Notes: generated by a model from the letters alone, not told the origin. Numbered from the stretch's first letter, positions 36,572-44,818 are shown. The stretch: 64,000 bases of DNA from Planctomycetota bacterium (GCA_016873225.1 VGXS01000011.1:1-64000); one strand, 5' to 3'. Numbers and translations are program-made.

Positions 36572-38119
36572 CTAAAGTCTTGCATTCGTTTTCCTGTCCG
36601 GGTGCCGGTACAGCGTTTCAGGCCATTTCCAGCCCGGGTGCCTGACCACCTGCAGCGCCTGGTCCACCGTGTACGCCCCCCGGGTGACATTTCCGAACTC
36701 ATCCTGGATCTTCCGCCACGAAGCGGCCTGCTCCGCCGTCGGCGTGGTGCGGGTGCCATAGGGCACTTCCATGCCGATGAGCATCGTGAAATAACCCTCC
36801 GCGCCGAACGGGTCGGAAACCCCGAGGATCTTGTTCACCCACACGCCGCGGGGGCCCTGCTCGCGGTAATAGCGCACCAGGTCCTCCGCTTCCCGGATGT
36901 CGGTGTCCTCGCGGCAGGCCTTCCAGAAGGGGGTGTCGTACCGCCGGTTGTACTTGTAATGCACGGCCAGGAACCTTCGGACCTGTTCCCAGTGCTTGCC
37001 CACCCTGCTGTTGAAGAGCGCCCACACCGACGGCGTGATGTACCCCTCGGACTCGGTGAGCGTGAGAGCCAGCGTGCGGGAAGTGGTGCAAATGACATCG
37101 AGGGCCGTCGCCTCGAGGGGCTCGACAAAACCGCTGGCGTTGCCGATCCCCACCACATTGCCGACCCAACTGCGCGCGTGGCAGCCGGAACGGAACGGCA
37201 CGACGCGGGTCCGTTCCACCTTGGGGTTCCGGGCGCGGAACTCGGCCTCGGCCTCGGCGTCGGAAATGAAGTCGGGAGCGTACACATACCCGCGGTTGAT
37301 CCGGTGTTCGTGCTCGATTTGCCAGCACCAGCCGGCGCTCATGCTTTCCACGGTGGTGAAAGGCTTGATTGGCTCGTCACCGCGGGCCCAGCCGCCCACC
37401 ACCGCCTTTTCGCAGAACAGGCTCGACTTGTACGAGATGAACGGTTCCTCGAGCGCCGTGCCCAACAGCACCGACCGGAATCCCGAGGCGTCGACATACA
37501 GGTCGGCTTCGAGCGCGGTTCCGTCGGCCAGCACGACCCGGCGAACGCCCTTGTCGTCGCGTTCCACCTGGCCGATCGTGCCGTCAAGGATCGGGATGCC
37601 TGCTTCCCGGACCTTGTGCTCGAGGTAGCCGACAAACAACTCGTTCTCGATGTGATAGGCGACATCGCTGCCAACCACCGGATAGCCGTCGGGTCCGCGC
37701 ACGAACACCCTGTTGTCGGCCATCAGCGCCGAGGTGACGCCCACCCGGGAAAAGTCGCGTTGGTCGGGCACATAAAAGGCGGTGGCGCGGTCGAGCAGGG
37801 CGTAGTGGGTCTCAAGCTGGTTGTTGAAGGTGTAGTCGAAATAGGGGCGGGTGCCCCAGAGCATGCGGAGGCCCAGTTTCCATTGGGGCTTGGCCAGGGC
37901 GAAGAATTCACCCGGATCAATGTCGAGGTAGTCGTGCAGGTGATGGGTCACCGAGGCGGTGGTGCCCTCGCCAACCCCGATGATGCCGATGTCGGGCGAC
38001 CGGAGCAGTTGCAGCTTGAGCCAGGGGACCTTCTTGGCCAGGGACAGGGCGACGAGGAAACCGGCGCTGCCGCCACCGACAATCAAGGCAGAATTAATCA
38101 GGAGAGGCTGATCGTTCAT
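36572..38119 (-). CDS. Flavin-dependent tryptophan halogenase-like protein
   Basis: 515-residue FAD protein of the tryptophan halogenase family, which uses FADH2, O2 and halide to chlorinate or brominate aromatic rings. The FAD-binding GGGSAGF (15-21) and GVGEGT (48-53) are present. K81 in WKLGLRM aligns with the catalytic Lys79 of PrnA, which relays HOCl. DASGFRS (210-216) is the second FAD contact. The family WxWxIP motif reads WCWQIE at 264-269, so the terminal Pro is Glu. The start at 38119 has GAAGGGG 6 nt upstream. It lies on the same strand upstream of the giant adhesin and is divergent from the secretin operon. No flavin reductase is nearby. The substrate is unknown; it may be a free aromatic, a carrier-bound one, or a non-halogenating relative. 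Confidence 0.8.
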   Translation of the reverse strand: MNDQPLLINSALIVGGGSAGFLVALSLAKKVPWLKLQLLRSPDIGIIGVGEGTTASVTHHLHDYLDIDPGEFFALAKPQWKLGLRMLWGTRPYFDYTFNNQLETHYALLDRATAFYVPDQRDFSRVGVTSALMADNRVFVRGPDGYPVVGSDVAYHIENELFVGYLEHKVREAGIPILDGTIGQVERDDKGVRRVVLADGTALEADLYVDASGFRSVLLGTALEEPFISYKSSLFCEKAVVGGWARGDEPIKPFTTVESMSAGWCWQIEHEHRINRGYVYAPDFISDAEAEAEFRARNPKVERTRVVPFRSGCHARSWVGNVVGIGNASGFVEPLEATALDVICTTSRTLALTLTESEGYITPSVWALFNSRVGKHWEQVRRFLAVHYKYNRRYDTPFWKACREDTDIREAEDLVRYYREQGPRGVWVNKILGVSDPFGAEGYFTMLIGMEVPYGTRTTPTAEQAASWRKIQDEFGNVTRGAYTVDQALQVVRHPGWKWPETLYRHPDRKTNARL

Positions 38120-38379
38120 CGAAACCCCTTCAACTGTTATCGGAACCTTATGGGGCGTTACGCATATAGCACATTATAAGCCGATGAATCGGCTGATGGT
38201 TTTCCGGAAAAGGCCTTGAACCCCAAATATCCGAAAGATTTTGCCAAGATTCACATTTTGGCTTCATGATCGGCTTTCCAGATGCCGATGAATGGATTGT
38301 GCGGATTGTACCGGCTGTGCGACCGACCGCCTTGGGCGCGAGGTTGCGGGCGGTTGGTGGTCTGGGTGGAAGAACTGAC
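38120..38379. promoter_or_regulatory. Divergent promoter region with four GCCGAT half-sites
   Basis: 260 bp between the halogenase and secretin starts. AGCCGAT-GA-ATCGGCT at 38179-38194 is a perfect 16-bp palindrome. The same half-site recurs as ATCGGC at 38269-38274 and GCCGATGAAT at 38284-38293. An AT-rich stretch with CATTATAAG adjoins the first palindrome. The arrangement looks like a regulator binding both sides of a shared control region; this is inference. The secretin frame is open upstream to 38266, but the real start has a good ribosome site at 38380. Confidence 0.4.
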
Positions 38380-40353
38380 ATGAAAAAACAACATCCGGGC
38401 ATCTGGAAGCGGTGGATGGGTCCCAAGGCGGGCCTGCTACTTTCCTCGATGGGCAGCCTAGTGGCGGCCAATTTGGCCATGGCCCAGGCCCAGCCTCTGG
38501 TTCAGCCCCGGCCGGGCGCGGCGGCCCAGCAGGCCCGAAACCTGGGCGCCCCGGCGGCGGCGCCCGCGGCGGCCAACCAACTTCCGGTGGAATTGCCGGC
38601 TCCCAACGCCCTCCCTCCCGCCGGAGGCCAGCCCCTGTTGCCCTTCGGGGCCAACCAGGTGCGCGTTCAGCGCATGGGGGCCAATGGGCAACCCGGCCGC
38701 ATTCCCCCACCCTTGGCCCTCCAGCAGGGGCAGGCGGAACCCAACCCGTTCATCAAGGATGTGGTCCAGCCGGCCAACTCCATCGAGGTGGTGGTCACCC
38801 GCACCTCGCTGCTGAGGCTCAAGAAGGCTCCCAAGCGCGTGCAGATCGCCAACCCGGCGGTGGCTTCCTATGTGGTGGTGGCGCCCACCGAGATCTCCAT
38901 ATTGGGCGAGCGGGTCGGCGTGACCGTGCTCACCCTGTGGTTCGAGGACGAGAAGGACAAGGCCAAGGAAACCTCGGTGGCCTACGCGATCCTGGTCGAG
39001 CCCGACCAGGAGATCAAGGAGCGCGTGGAGCGCATCTACAAGGAGCTTGAGAAGGAGATCAACCGCGCGTTTCCCGAGAGCCGGGTCACCCTGCTCCTGG
39101 TGGGCGACAAGCTCATGGTGACGGGCCAGGCCAAGTCGATGGACGAGGCCAACCAGATCATGCATGTGGTGCGCGCCAACTCCCCCCTGAGCCCGCAGGA
39201 CCGCAACGGCGCCAACGCGGCGCGCGTGCCCGTGGACCTGGTCCAGCCCGACGACGCCTCGGTGCTCGAGCAGGGGAACACCCCCCGGCAGGGCCAGGGG
39301 CAGGTGAACTTCGAGGCGGCCGGGGCCCGGCAGGTGATCAACATGCTGCGGGTTCCCGGCGACCAGCAGGTTCAGCTCCAGGTCACCGTCGCCGAGGTCG
39401 ACCGCAGCGCCGGCCGCAGCATCGGCCTCAACTTCAACATCTTCAACAGCGGCGGCCTGCAGGTGGCGTCGTCCACCACGGGCCAGATCCGCCCGGCGCT
39501 CGGCCTGGGCATCGGCAACAGCTTCACCAGCTTCACCAGCAACGGCGGGCTTGGCAATGTCGTGCCGCAGGGCGTGCTCAACAACCTGCCCGTGGCGCTC
39601 GACAACGGCCAGATCCAGTTGGCGATCAACGCGCTCCGCGAACTTCACTACGCCAAGACGCTCGCCGAGCCCGCGCTGGTCGCCATGAACGGCCAGTCGG
39701 CGAACTTCCAGGCCGGCGGACTGCTCCCGTTGCCTTATGTGACCGGCTACACCAACTACGGCCTGCAGGGCGTGAACTTCATGCCCATCGGCGTGCAGCT
39801 CAACTTCACCCCCTACATCCTGGGCCGCGACCGCCTGCGGCTCCAGGTGTCGGCGGAGGTGAGCGAGCGCGACCTCACCCTCGGCTCGACGGTGATCAAC
39901 GGCTCGGCCGTGCCGGCGCTCAGCACCCGGAACTTCCAGACCACGGTCGAGCTTCAGGAGGGCCAAACTCTGGCCGTCGCCGGCCTGCTCCAGAACCGCG
40001 CCGCGGGCAACTCGTCGCGAACGCCGTTCCTCGCCGACATCCCGATTGTCAACCGCCTCACGGGCATCGACCGCGTGCAGTCGTCGGAGCAGGAACTCGT
40101 GATCCTGGTCACGCCCCGCCTGGTGGGCGCGCTCGATCCGGACAAGGTGGGCCCGCTTCCGGGCAACGACCTGTTCGAGCCGAACAACATCGAGTTCTAC
40201 CTGCTGGGCCGCATCGAGAGCCGCAGGAACAAGGACTTCCGCGCGCCGGTGATGACCGACATGCACCGCCGGCTCAACTACCTGAAGTGCCAGGAGTTCT
40301 ACATGAACGGCCCGACGGGGCACGCGGCGAGCGCCCCTCTGGTGGAGGAATGA
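38380..40353 (+). CDS. Tad/T2SS-type secretin (CpaC/RcpA-like)
   Basis: 657-residue outer-membrane secretin expected to form the pore of a Tad pilus or related type II system. The start MKKQHPGIW has GGTGGAAGAA upstream, and a signal peptide (GLLLSSMGSLVAANLAMAQA) follows. After a Pro/Ala/Gln-rich linker come the pilus-assembly N-terminal domain (VVTRTSLLRLKKAPKRVQIA...VGVTVLTLW, about residues 125-205), a BON-like domain (KEINRAFPESRVTLLLVGDK, about 220-270), and the secretin domain (VQLQVTVAEVDRSAGRSIG to QELVILVTPRLV, about 330-590). The closing TP-R-L-V signature is present. First of three same-strand genes, with a TadD-like lipoprotein two genes on. Confidence 0.88.
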   Translation: MKKQHPGIWKRWMGPKAGLLLSSMGSLVAANLAMAQAQPLVQPRPGAAAQQARNLGAPAAAPAAANQLPVELPAPNALPPAGGQPLLPFGANQVRVQRMGANGQPGRIPPPLALQQGQAEPNPFIKDVVQPANSIEVVVTRTSLLRLKKAPKRVQIANPAVASYVVVAPTEISILGERVGVTVLTLWFEDEKDKAKETSVAYAILVEPDQEIKERVERIYKELEKEINRAFPESRVTLLLVGDKLMVTGQAKSMDEANQIMHVVRANSPLSPQDRNGANAARVPVDLVQPDDASVLEQGNTPRQGQGQVNFEAAGARQVINMLRVPGDQQVQLQVTVAEVDRSAGRSIGLNFNIFNSGGLQVASSTTGQIRPALGLGIGNSFTSFTSNGGLGNVVPQGVLNNLPVALDNGQIQLAINALRELHYAKTLAEPALVAMNGQSANFQAGGLLPLPYVTGYTNYGLQGVNFMPIGVQLNFTPYILGRDRLRLQVSAEVSERDLTLGSTVINGSAVPALSTRNFQTTVELQEGQTLAVAGLLQNRAAGNSSRTPFLADIPIVNRLTGIDRVQSSEQELVILVTPRLVGALDPDKVGPLPGNDLFEPNNIEFYLLGRIESRRNKDFRAPVMTDMHRRLNYLKCQEFYMNGPTGHAASAPLVEE

Positions 40354-40409
40354 GCCGCCTCGAGGCGGCCGGCTGATCGGTGGACCAACACGACGGGGAA
40401 GGGTGCGAC

Positions 40410-41135
40410 ATGGGAATGAAACGTGGCTTGTGGCTGGTGGTGGCCGGATTGGGCCATGCCGGGGTGTCTTGGGGAATGGAAGGCCCGGGAGCCGTCAAGC
40501 CGACGGTGCTTCCGCCGATATCGGCGCCCGCGGAGACTCCGGGGCCCGTGGTGCTTCCCGGCGCCGGACACTCGAAGGAAAGACTTGTCGTCGAGGGCCC
40601 CGCCTGCGGCCCGAACGGGTGCGCGACGCACGCCGGCCGCAAGGACCGCTGCGGCATCATTCCCAAGGGCGCGCTGCCCGACCCCTCGGGCATGAAGTTC
40701 AAGAACCTCATCAACACCCAGGCGATGGTCGGCACCGCCGGCCTGCTGTTCTTCTACAACTGCGAGTGGGAAGGCGACTCCGACAGGCTCGGGCCGTCGG
40801 CCTACACCCGGCTTGCCCGACTCATGTGCCGGGTCCGCACCATGCCGGTTCCCGTGATGATCGAGCGTACCGCCGACCCGGTGCTTGACGAGAAGCGCCG
40901 CATCGCCATGGTCGAGCAGCTTGTCATGGGCGGGGTGCTCGACGCCAGCGACAGGGTTCATGTCGGCTATCCGCTCGACGGCGGCCTCGAGGGCCTCGAC
41001 GCCGAGCGCATCTACTACAACCTGCGCATCAACCCCAACAACTTCAACGGCATGGGCGGCCGCTCAGGCGGCGGCAGGCTCGGCATGTTCAGCGGCTTCT
41101 TCGGTGGCGGCGGCGGTGGCGGCGGCTTCCGCTGA
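40410..41135 (+). CDS. Exported protein of unknown function in secretin operon
   Basis: 241 residues. ATG 40410 has GGGGAAGGG just upstream. A hydrophobic N-terminus (LWLVVAGLGHAGVSW) looks like a signal peptide. Four Cys lie in CGPNGCATHAGRKDRCG and one each in FFYNCEWEG and RLMCRV. The middle (MIERTADPVLDEKRRIAMVE, GGVLDASDRVHVGYPLD) has the alternating character of a small alpha/beta domain, and 'R-x-l-d-x-x-R' plus 'ysLDGGLEGLDAERIYYN' faintly resemble OmpA-like peptidoglycan-binding proteins. I cannot confirm that. The tail is almost pure glycine. Position between secretin and TadD-like lipoprotein suggests an accessory part of the same machine. Confidence 0.65.
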   Translation: MGMKRGLWLVVAGLGHAGVSWGMEGPGAVKPTVLPPISAPAETPGPVVLPGAGHSKERLVVEGPACGPNGCATHAGRKDRCGIIPKGALPDPSGMKFKNLINTQAMVGTAGLLFFYNCEWEGDSDRLGPSAYTRLARLMCRVRTMPVPVMIERTADPVLDEKRRIAMVEQLVMGGVLDASDRVHVGYPLDGGLEGLDAERIYYNLRINPNNFNGMGGRSGGGRLGMFSGFFGGGGGGGGFR

Positions 41136-41169
41136 GATGAACGAACGACCGGCGAGGGAGGCATTCTCG

Positions 41170-41925
41170 ATGGCCCGACACACGCGATTCCTTTGGGCGG
41201 TCTTGCCCCTGGCCCTGATGGCCGGCTGCCAGTCGGCCGGCAAGACCGGCGCGCAGGCGATGAAGCCCAAGGTCAAGCCGGGGGCTTCAGCCCTGGCCGG
41301 AACACACGCCAAGAATTCCGAAACCAAGCCCCTGCCGCCAGCCGAGTCGCTGGCGCTGGCCATCAAGGTCGGGCAGCAGCTTGAAGCCCAGGGGCACCTG
41401 CGCGAGGCGGCGGCGCAGTACGACCGCGCCCTGGCGATCGACCCCAACCGGCCCAAGCTCATCCATCACCTTGCCGTCGTCCACGACCGCATGGGGGAAT
41501 ACAAGTCGGCCCGGGAGCTTTACGCCAAGGCCAAGGCGCTCAAGCCCGCCAACTCCGAGATCGACATCGATGTCGCCTTCAGCCATTACCTCTCCGGCGA
41601 GTACGACGAATCGATCCGCCTCGGCAAGGAGCTGGTCGGCGCCCATCCCGGGCAGGTCCGCGCCTGGAACAACCTCGGCCTGGCGCTCGCCCAGAAAGGC
41701 GAGCTTGAAGCGGCCCGCGAGGCGTTCGGCCATGGCGCCTCCCCCAGCCAGTCGGAATGCAACCTGGCGTTCGTGCTGCTCAGCCGGGGCGATTTCGACA
41801 AGGCGGCCGACTGCTACCGCAAGGCGCTTGAGCTGGAACCGGGCATGGCCGCGGCGCGCGCCGGCCTCGACAAGATCCGCGATTCCAAGTCCCGCGAGGT
41901 GATGGCCGCGCAAGCCAACCCGTGA
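41170..41925 (+). CDS. TPR lipoprotein, TadD-like
   Basis: 251-residue lipoprotein. MARHTRFLWAVLPLALMAGC is a signal peptide with lipobox LMAGC and acylation at C20. After a short linker come tandem tetratricopeptide repeats from about residue 60 to 240: AAAQYDRALAIDPNRPKLIH, SARELYAKAKALKPANSEID, then VRAWNNLGLALAQKGELEAA and KAADCYRKALELEPGMAAAR. Such TPR lipoproteins (TadD, PilF) act as pilotins or assembly factors for secretins. I chose ATG 41170 (GAGGGAGG 8 nt upstream) over ATG 41137 because it gives a clean lipobox. Third gene after the secretin on the same strand. Confidence 0.8.
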   Translation: MARHTRFLWAVLPLALMAGCQSAGKTGAQAMKPKVKPGASALAGTHAKNSETKPLPPAESLALAIKVGQQLEAQGHLREAAAQYDRALAIDPNRPKLIHHLAVVHDRMGEYKSARELYAKAKALKPANSEIDIDVAFSHYLSGEYDESIRLGKELVGAHPGQVRAWNNLGLALAQKGELEAAREAFGHGASPSQSECNLAFVLLSRGDFDKAADCYRKALELEPGMAAARAGLDKIRDSKSREVMAAQANP

Positions 41926-42060
41926 ATGAAGCAAGGACCTTTTTCGCCATCCGCCAATAACGCGAATTGTCATTATCCTTTTAAGAGCAGGGTTCAAATG
42001 GGTGAGTTGAATTGTTGACGCTGACAGAACAAACACAAATGTGCGGTGAGTAAAACCAAT

Positions 42061-42153
42061 AGAGCCCCGAACGCTGTCGAAGGCGGAATGAGCGGGTTTG
42101 GATCCGGAATCGACCCGCTCACTCCGGCGCTATGCGCTTGCATTCGGGGCTCT
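42061..42153. other. Long imperfect hairpin downstream of the TadD-like gene
   Basis: AGAGCCCCGAA (42061-42071) pairs with TTCGGGGCTCT (42143-42153). Nested inside, GGAaTGAGCGGGT (42085-42097) pairs with ACCCGCTCAcTCC (42113-42125) with one mismatch. A T-rich run (TCTTTCGTTTCTGTT) follows on the plus strand. It could terminate the secretin operon, or be a structured RNA or repeat element; the ~93-nt span is longer than a usual terminator. Confidence 0.5.
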
Positions 42154-42196
42154 TTCGTTTCTGTTATGGCTCATGTATTCGTTCCTTGATCGACTC

Positions 42197-42444
42197 GCCC
42201 CTCACTTCGCTGGGGGCTCCCAAGCATCGGCAGCCTTTGTCTGGCCTTCATATGGAGGTTCGTTCATCGCCTGGGAGAAAGGCCCTCGCAGGCGTTCAAC
42301 AATCTTCTGCCAGTTCAGAGATCACTCGCGCCGTTCGACGCTTCATGGGCATGAAAGGGCTAACAGGATGGTGGCGGGTACTGGGGTCTTGGGCAGCTCA
42401 GTCATTTGAAGTCTGCCTTAAGAGCCCTGAACGAAGTGAGGGGC
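42197..42444. repeat. Inverted pair of 23-bp palindromic elements (REP-like)
   Basis: GCCCCTCACTTCGCTGGGGGC plus TC (42197-42219) is the reverse complement, with 3 mismatches, of GAGCCCTGAACGAAGTGAGG plus GGC (42422-42444). The first copy can itself fold as a GCCCC/GGGGC hairpin. A pair of small palindromes in opposite orientation about 200 bp apart resembles REP/BIME elements. No coding sequence lies between them. Confidence 0.4.
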
Positions 42445-42485
42445 ATCCTGCCAAATGATTGGCCCGCGGGAATTTCAACCGATTC

Positions 42486-42521
42486 AAAAAGCAATGGTGG
42501 GGAGGCGCGAACCTCCCCACC
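42486..42521 (-). terminator. Intrinsic terminator after the pilin gene
   Basis: GGTGGGGAGG (42496-42505) pairs perfectly with CCTCCCCACC (42512-42521) around a 6-nt loop. On the minus strand the 10-bp stem is followed by ATTGC and five T (forward A-run 42486-42490). It lies 27 bp past the pilin stop. Confidence 0.75.
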
Positions 42522-42547
42522 CTCGCTTGTTTCAGATGCTTGGATAA

Positions 42548-42865
42548 TCAGTTGCAGGGCAGGACATTGATATCGGAAGGCTGGGCCGGGGTGATCGTGA
42601 CAGGCTGCATGACAAGGCCGGGGTTGTCGATCGCCTGGCTGCCGTCAACCACGGCGGAGCATCCCGAGACGCCCGAGAAAGCGTAGCCTTGGCTCAGCGC
42701 GAGGAAGGCGTTGGCCAGTTCGCTGAGTTCGGCGTTGATGGCGTCGCGCACATTTGTCAGGCCGACGATGATGCCGATCACGAGGATCGTTGAGAAGAAC
42801 AGGTATTCACTGGCGATGATGGCGCCACGGTCGTCGTTCCAGAACTTCACGAGTAACGATTTCAC
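42548..42865 (-). CDS. Flp-type (class IVb) pilin-like protein
   Basis: 105-residue small pilin. The GTG start at 42865 has AAGGAG 8 nt upstream; the longer open frame beyond it is not protein-like. A short basic/polar leader (KSLLVKFWNDDRG) precedes IIASEYLFFSTILVIGIIVGL, the hydrophobic N-terminal helix of Flp pilins. The Glu-Tyr pair (E20-Y21) falls at +5/+6 if the prepilin peptidase cuts after A15, so the -1 residue would be Ala; cutting after G14 would put Glu at +6. The C-terminal half (two Cys, GCSAVV and LPCN) is longer than in classic 50-80-aa Flp pilins. It is close to the secretin/TadD-like genes on the other strand, supporting a Tad apparatus. Confidence 0.75.
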   Translation of the reverse strand: MKSLLVKFWNDDRGAIIASEYLFFSTILVIGIIVGLTNVRDAINAELSELANAFLALSQGYAFSGVSGCSAVVDGSQAIDNPGLVMQPVTITPAQPSDINVLPCN

Positions 42866-43031
42866 GGGATGGCTCCTTGTGGTTTGGCTGCTCGGGATTA
42901 GGTCACGCGCCTTCCATGCGCGCATCCTTGTCGGGCAACTGTTGCCCACGCTTGGGCCAAGGCAAGCGGCGGGCGGGGTTCTTTCCAAAACTTTCCCCGG
43001 AATAATGAAGGGAATGACGGTTCTGACGGGG

Positions 43032-44609
43032 TTACGGGTCGGGCGATCCTTGCGGGGCAGTGCTGGCCGGATCAACCGCCATCAGGTTGTGAACCTTGGC
43101 GAACGAGCCTTCCCGGCGGATGGCCAGCAGCATTTTCGCCCTTGGATCAAGATTGGCCACGGGGGTGTCGTCCCGAAGGATGATCCAGTCGGGATGGGAC
43201 GCCAAGCCGTCGCGCAGGCGCGGATGAAACATCGCCTCGACCAAAACGAGGTCGGCCCCCCAGGCCGCCAATTGCCTGTCCCACCCCGGACGGGCCCACT
43301 TGATGGTGAGGCAGGCGTCGTAGTGCTCGGGCGGAAGCAGATGCACATGGGAATGCAAAAGCGCGGGCGCCCGGGGCCCGAGGCTCCACGCGAGGTAGTC
43401 GCCGAGCGATTCGCTGACGAAAATGCGCCCCCCGGGTTGGTTGGAGTGCATCGGTTGCACGGCGCCCCTGAGGGCCTTGGCAATGGCATGGGGCGTGGCG
43501 GGGGCCATGAGGCTTTCATCGGCAAGTGCGTTGGTCCATGCCATGGCCGGGCCGCAAAGGGCGATCGCGGCGGCCAAACCGGTGCCGATTCCCAACCAGC
43601 CTTGCCACGCGGCAAGTTCCGTCTCCTCTTCCCGCGGTTCCCCGGGTGGAAACGCGCGCGCCACCAAGATCGGCGCCGCGAGGTACCACCACACCAAAAA
43701 CCTCTGGTGCCAAAGCGGCGCCAGGGCCAGCGGCAGTCCCACGGCCACGCAGGCCCACGGGAAATGTCCCCGCCGCGCCGCCATCGCCATGGCCCAGGCC
43801 CACCAGAACAGGCTGGCGACCCATAACAGCTTGGAGACGGCGCTCCTGTTGGCCATGAGCGGTTGCCATTCATCCTGAAGCCTCACCGCGCGGTTGGCCC
43901 CCATGGCCAGGGTGTCGGCCAGCGCGTTCCAGCCCGATGGGTGAAGCCCGACGGCCAAGGCACCCGCGATGCCCAGCGCGAGCAGGCCACCCCCCAGGGG
44001 CATCAGCCGTCGCGCCCGGTGGGAACCGGCCAGGGCGCGCCCGGTGGCCGCCGCCAGAACCAGCGCCACACCCACGAGGAACGAACCGTGGAACAGGGCC
44101 CATGCCCCGAGGAAGGCCCCCGAAGCGAGCCAGGGCCACCAGGCAATGCCGGGCCAGAGCACCAAAACCAGAAGCGGCGCCGCCCACAATTCCGCCAGCA
44201 CCTGCGGGCGGAACACCGGGGCATGGCCGATCGCCAGCCCGACGGTGACCACCATCACCAGCACCAGGCGCCTGTCGGCGCACCCGCAGGCCTTGAGCAG
44301 CATCGCCACCGCCAAAAGCCTGATGGCGATCGCCGCGGCGTGCAGCGCCTGGATGCCGGCCACTCCCCCTTTCGTCCATGCCCAGGCGATGGCGGCCTGG
44401 GAGAGCCAGTAGCTGTTGAGGCCGGGGGCCCCCGGCAGGGCGATGGGGGTGATGTCGGCCGGGTCGAGGCGGCCCCGGTCGAGCCATTGGGTTCCAAAGG
44501 CGAGGTGCAGCCAGACATCGGTCTGGTTGAGGGGCACGCGGCTTGCCATCGTGGCGAAGGCGAGGCAGAGCCATGCCGCCACCACCAATCCCCGACTTGG
44601 CTGGATCAT
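43032..44609 (-). CDS. Polytopic membrane protein, GT-C-like
   Basis: 525 residues with about ten hydrophobic segments between residues 8 and 370 (for example LVVAAWLCLAFATMAS, LVLVMVVTVGLAIG, LLVLVLWPGIAWWPWL, FLVGVALVLAAATGRAL, LWVASLFWWAWAMAMAA). A soluble ~150-residue C-terminal domain follows. An acidic motif just after the first helix (LNQTDVWLHLAFGTQWLD) and the NSYWLSQAAIAW segment match the first-loop layout of GT-C glycosyltransferases of the dolichyl-phosphate-mannose type. The sugar or lipid substrate is unknown. It is upstream of and on the same strand as the pilin gene (166 bp gap), so pilin glycosylation is a possible but unproven role. Confidence 0.6.
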   Translation of the reverse strand: MIQPSRGLVVAAWLCLAFATMASRVPLNQTDVWLHLAFGTQWLDRGRLDPADITPIALPGAPGLNSYWLSQAAIAWAWTKGGVAGIQALHAAAIAIRLLAVAMLLKACGCADRRLVLVMVVTVGLAIGHAPVFRPQVLAELWAAPLLVLVLWPGIAWWPWLASGAFLGAWALFHGSFLVGVALVLAAATGRALAGSHRARRLMPLGGGLLALGIAGALAVGLHPSGWNALADTLAMGANRAVRLQDEWQPLMANRSAVSKLLWVASLFWWAWAMAMAARRGHFPWACVAVGLPLALAPLWHQRFLVWWYLAAPILVARAFPPGEPREEETELAAWQGWLGIGTGLAAAIALCGPAMAWTNALADESLMAPATPHAIAKALRGAVQPMHSNQPGGRIFVSESLGDYLAWSLGPRAPALLHSHVHLLPPEHYDACLTIKWARPGWDRQLAAWGADLVLVEAMFHPRLRDGLASHPDWIILRDDTPVANLDPRAKMLLAIRREGSFAKVHNLMAVDPASTAPQGSPDP

Positions 44610-44818
44610 GTGAGGATTCCGGTGCCTGGTGAATCGATCGGGCCGCTACAATCGTCATTTCCAGAGGGACACGATGGCCGATACCGTTTCTTTCTCGATT
44701 CGGTGGAATTTTTCCTGCCGGAAGTTTGCTTCACCGGCATTTCTGGTTCAGGGTTGTTCGGAAAAACGCCTCGGGCGTTAAAATAGCACCCTCGCAGCAT
44801 CACCAGGAGTTACGCACC
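44610..44818. promoter_or_regulatory. Divergent intergenic region upstream of the surface repeat protein
   Basis: 209 bp between divergent starts. AACGCC-TCG-GGCGTT (44765-44779) overlaps a TAAAAT (44779-44784) that could serve as -10; the best -35 (TTGTTC, 44754-44759) is 19 bp away, so the promoter call is weak. An AGGAG lies about 9 nt before the ATG at 44819. Confidence 0.3.

Larger units (their letters stand above)
41926..42547. other. Non-coding region with nested inverted repeats
   Basis: About 620 bp with no convincing gene; open frames at 42098-42458 have no family resemblance and poor composition. It holds a ~93-nt imperfect hairpin (42061-42153), a separated pair of 23-nt inverted repeats (42197-42219 and 42422-42444) and a terminator for the minus-strand pilin gene (42486-42521). 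Confidence 0.5.

Noticed and set aside
42098..42458. Plus-strand open frames of 103-108 codons in the gap after the TadD-like gene
   Set aside because: They overlap each other in different frames, lack ribosome sites and recognisable motifs, and lie within the inverted-repeat region.
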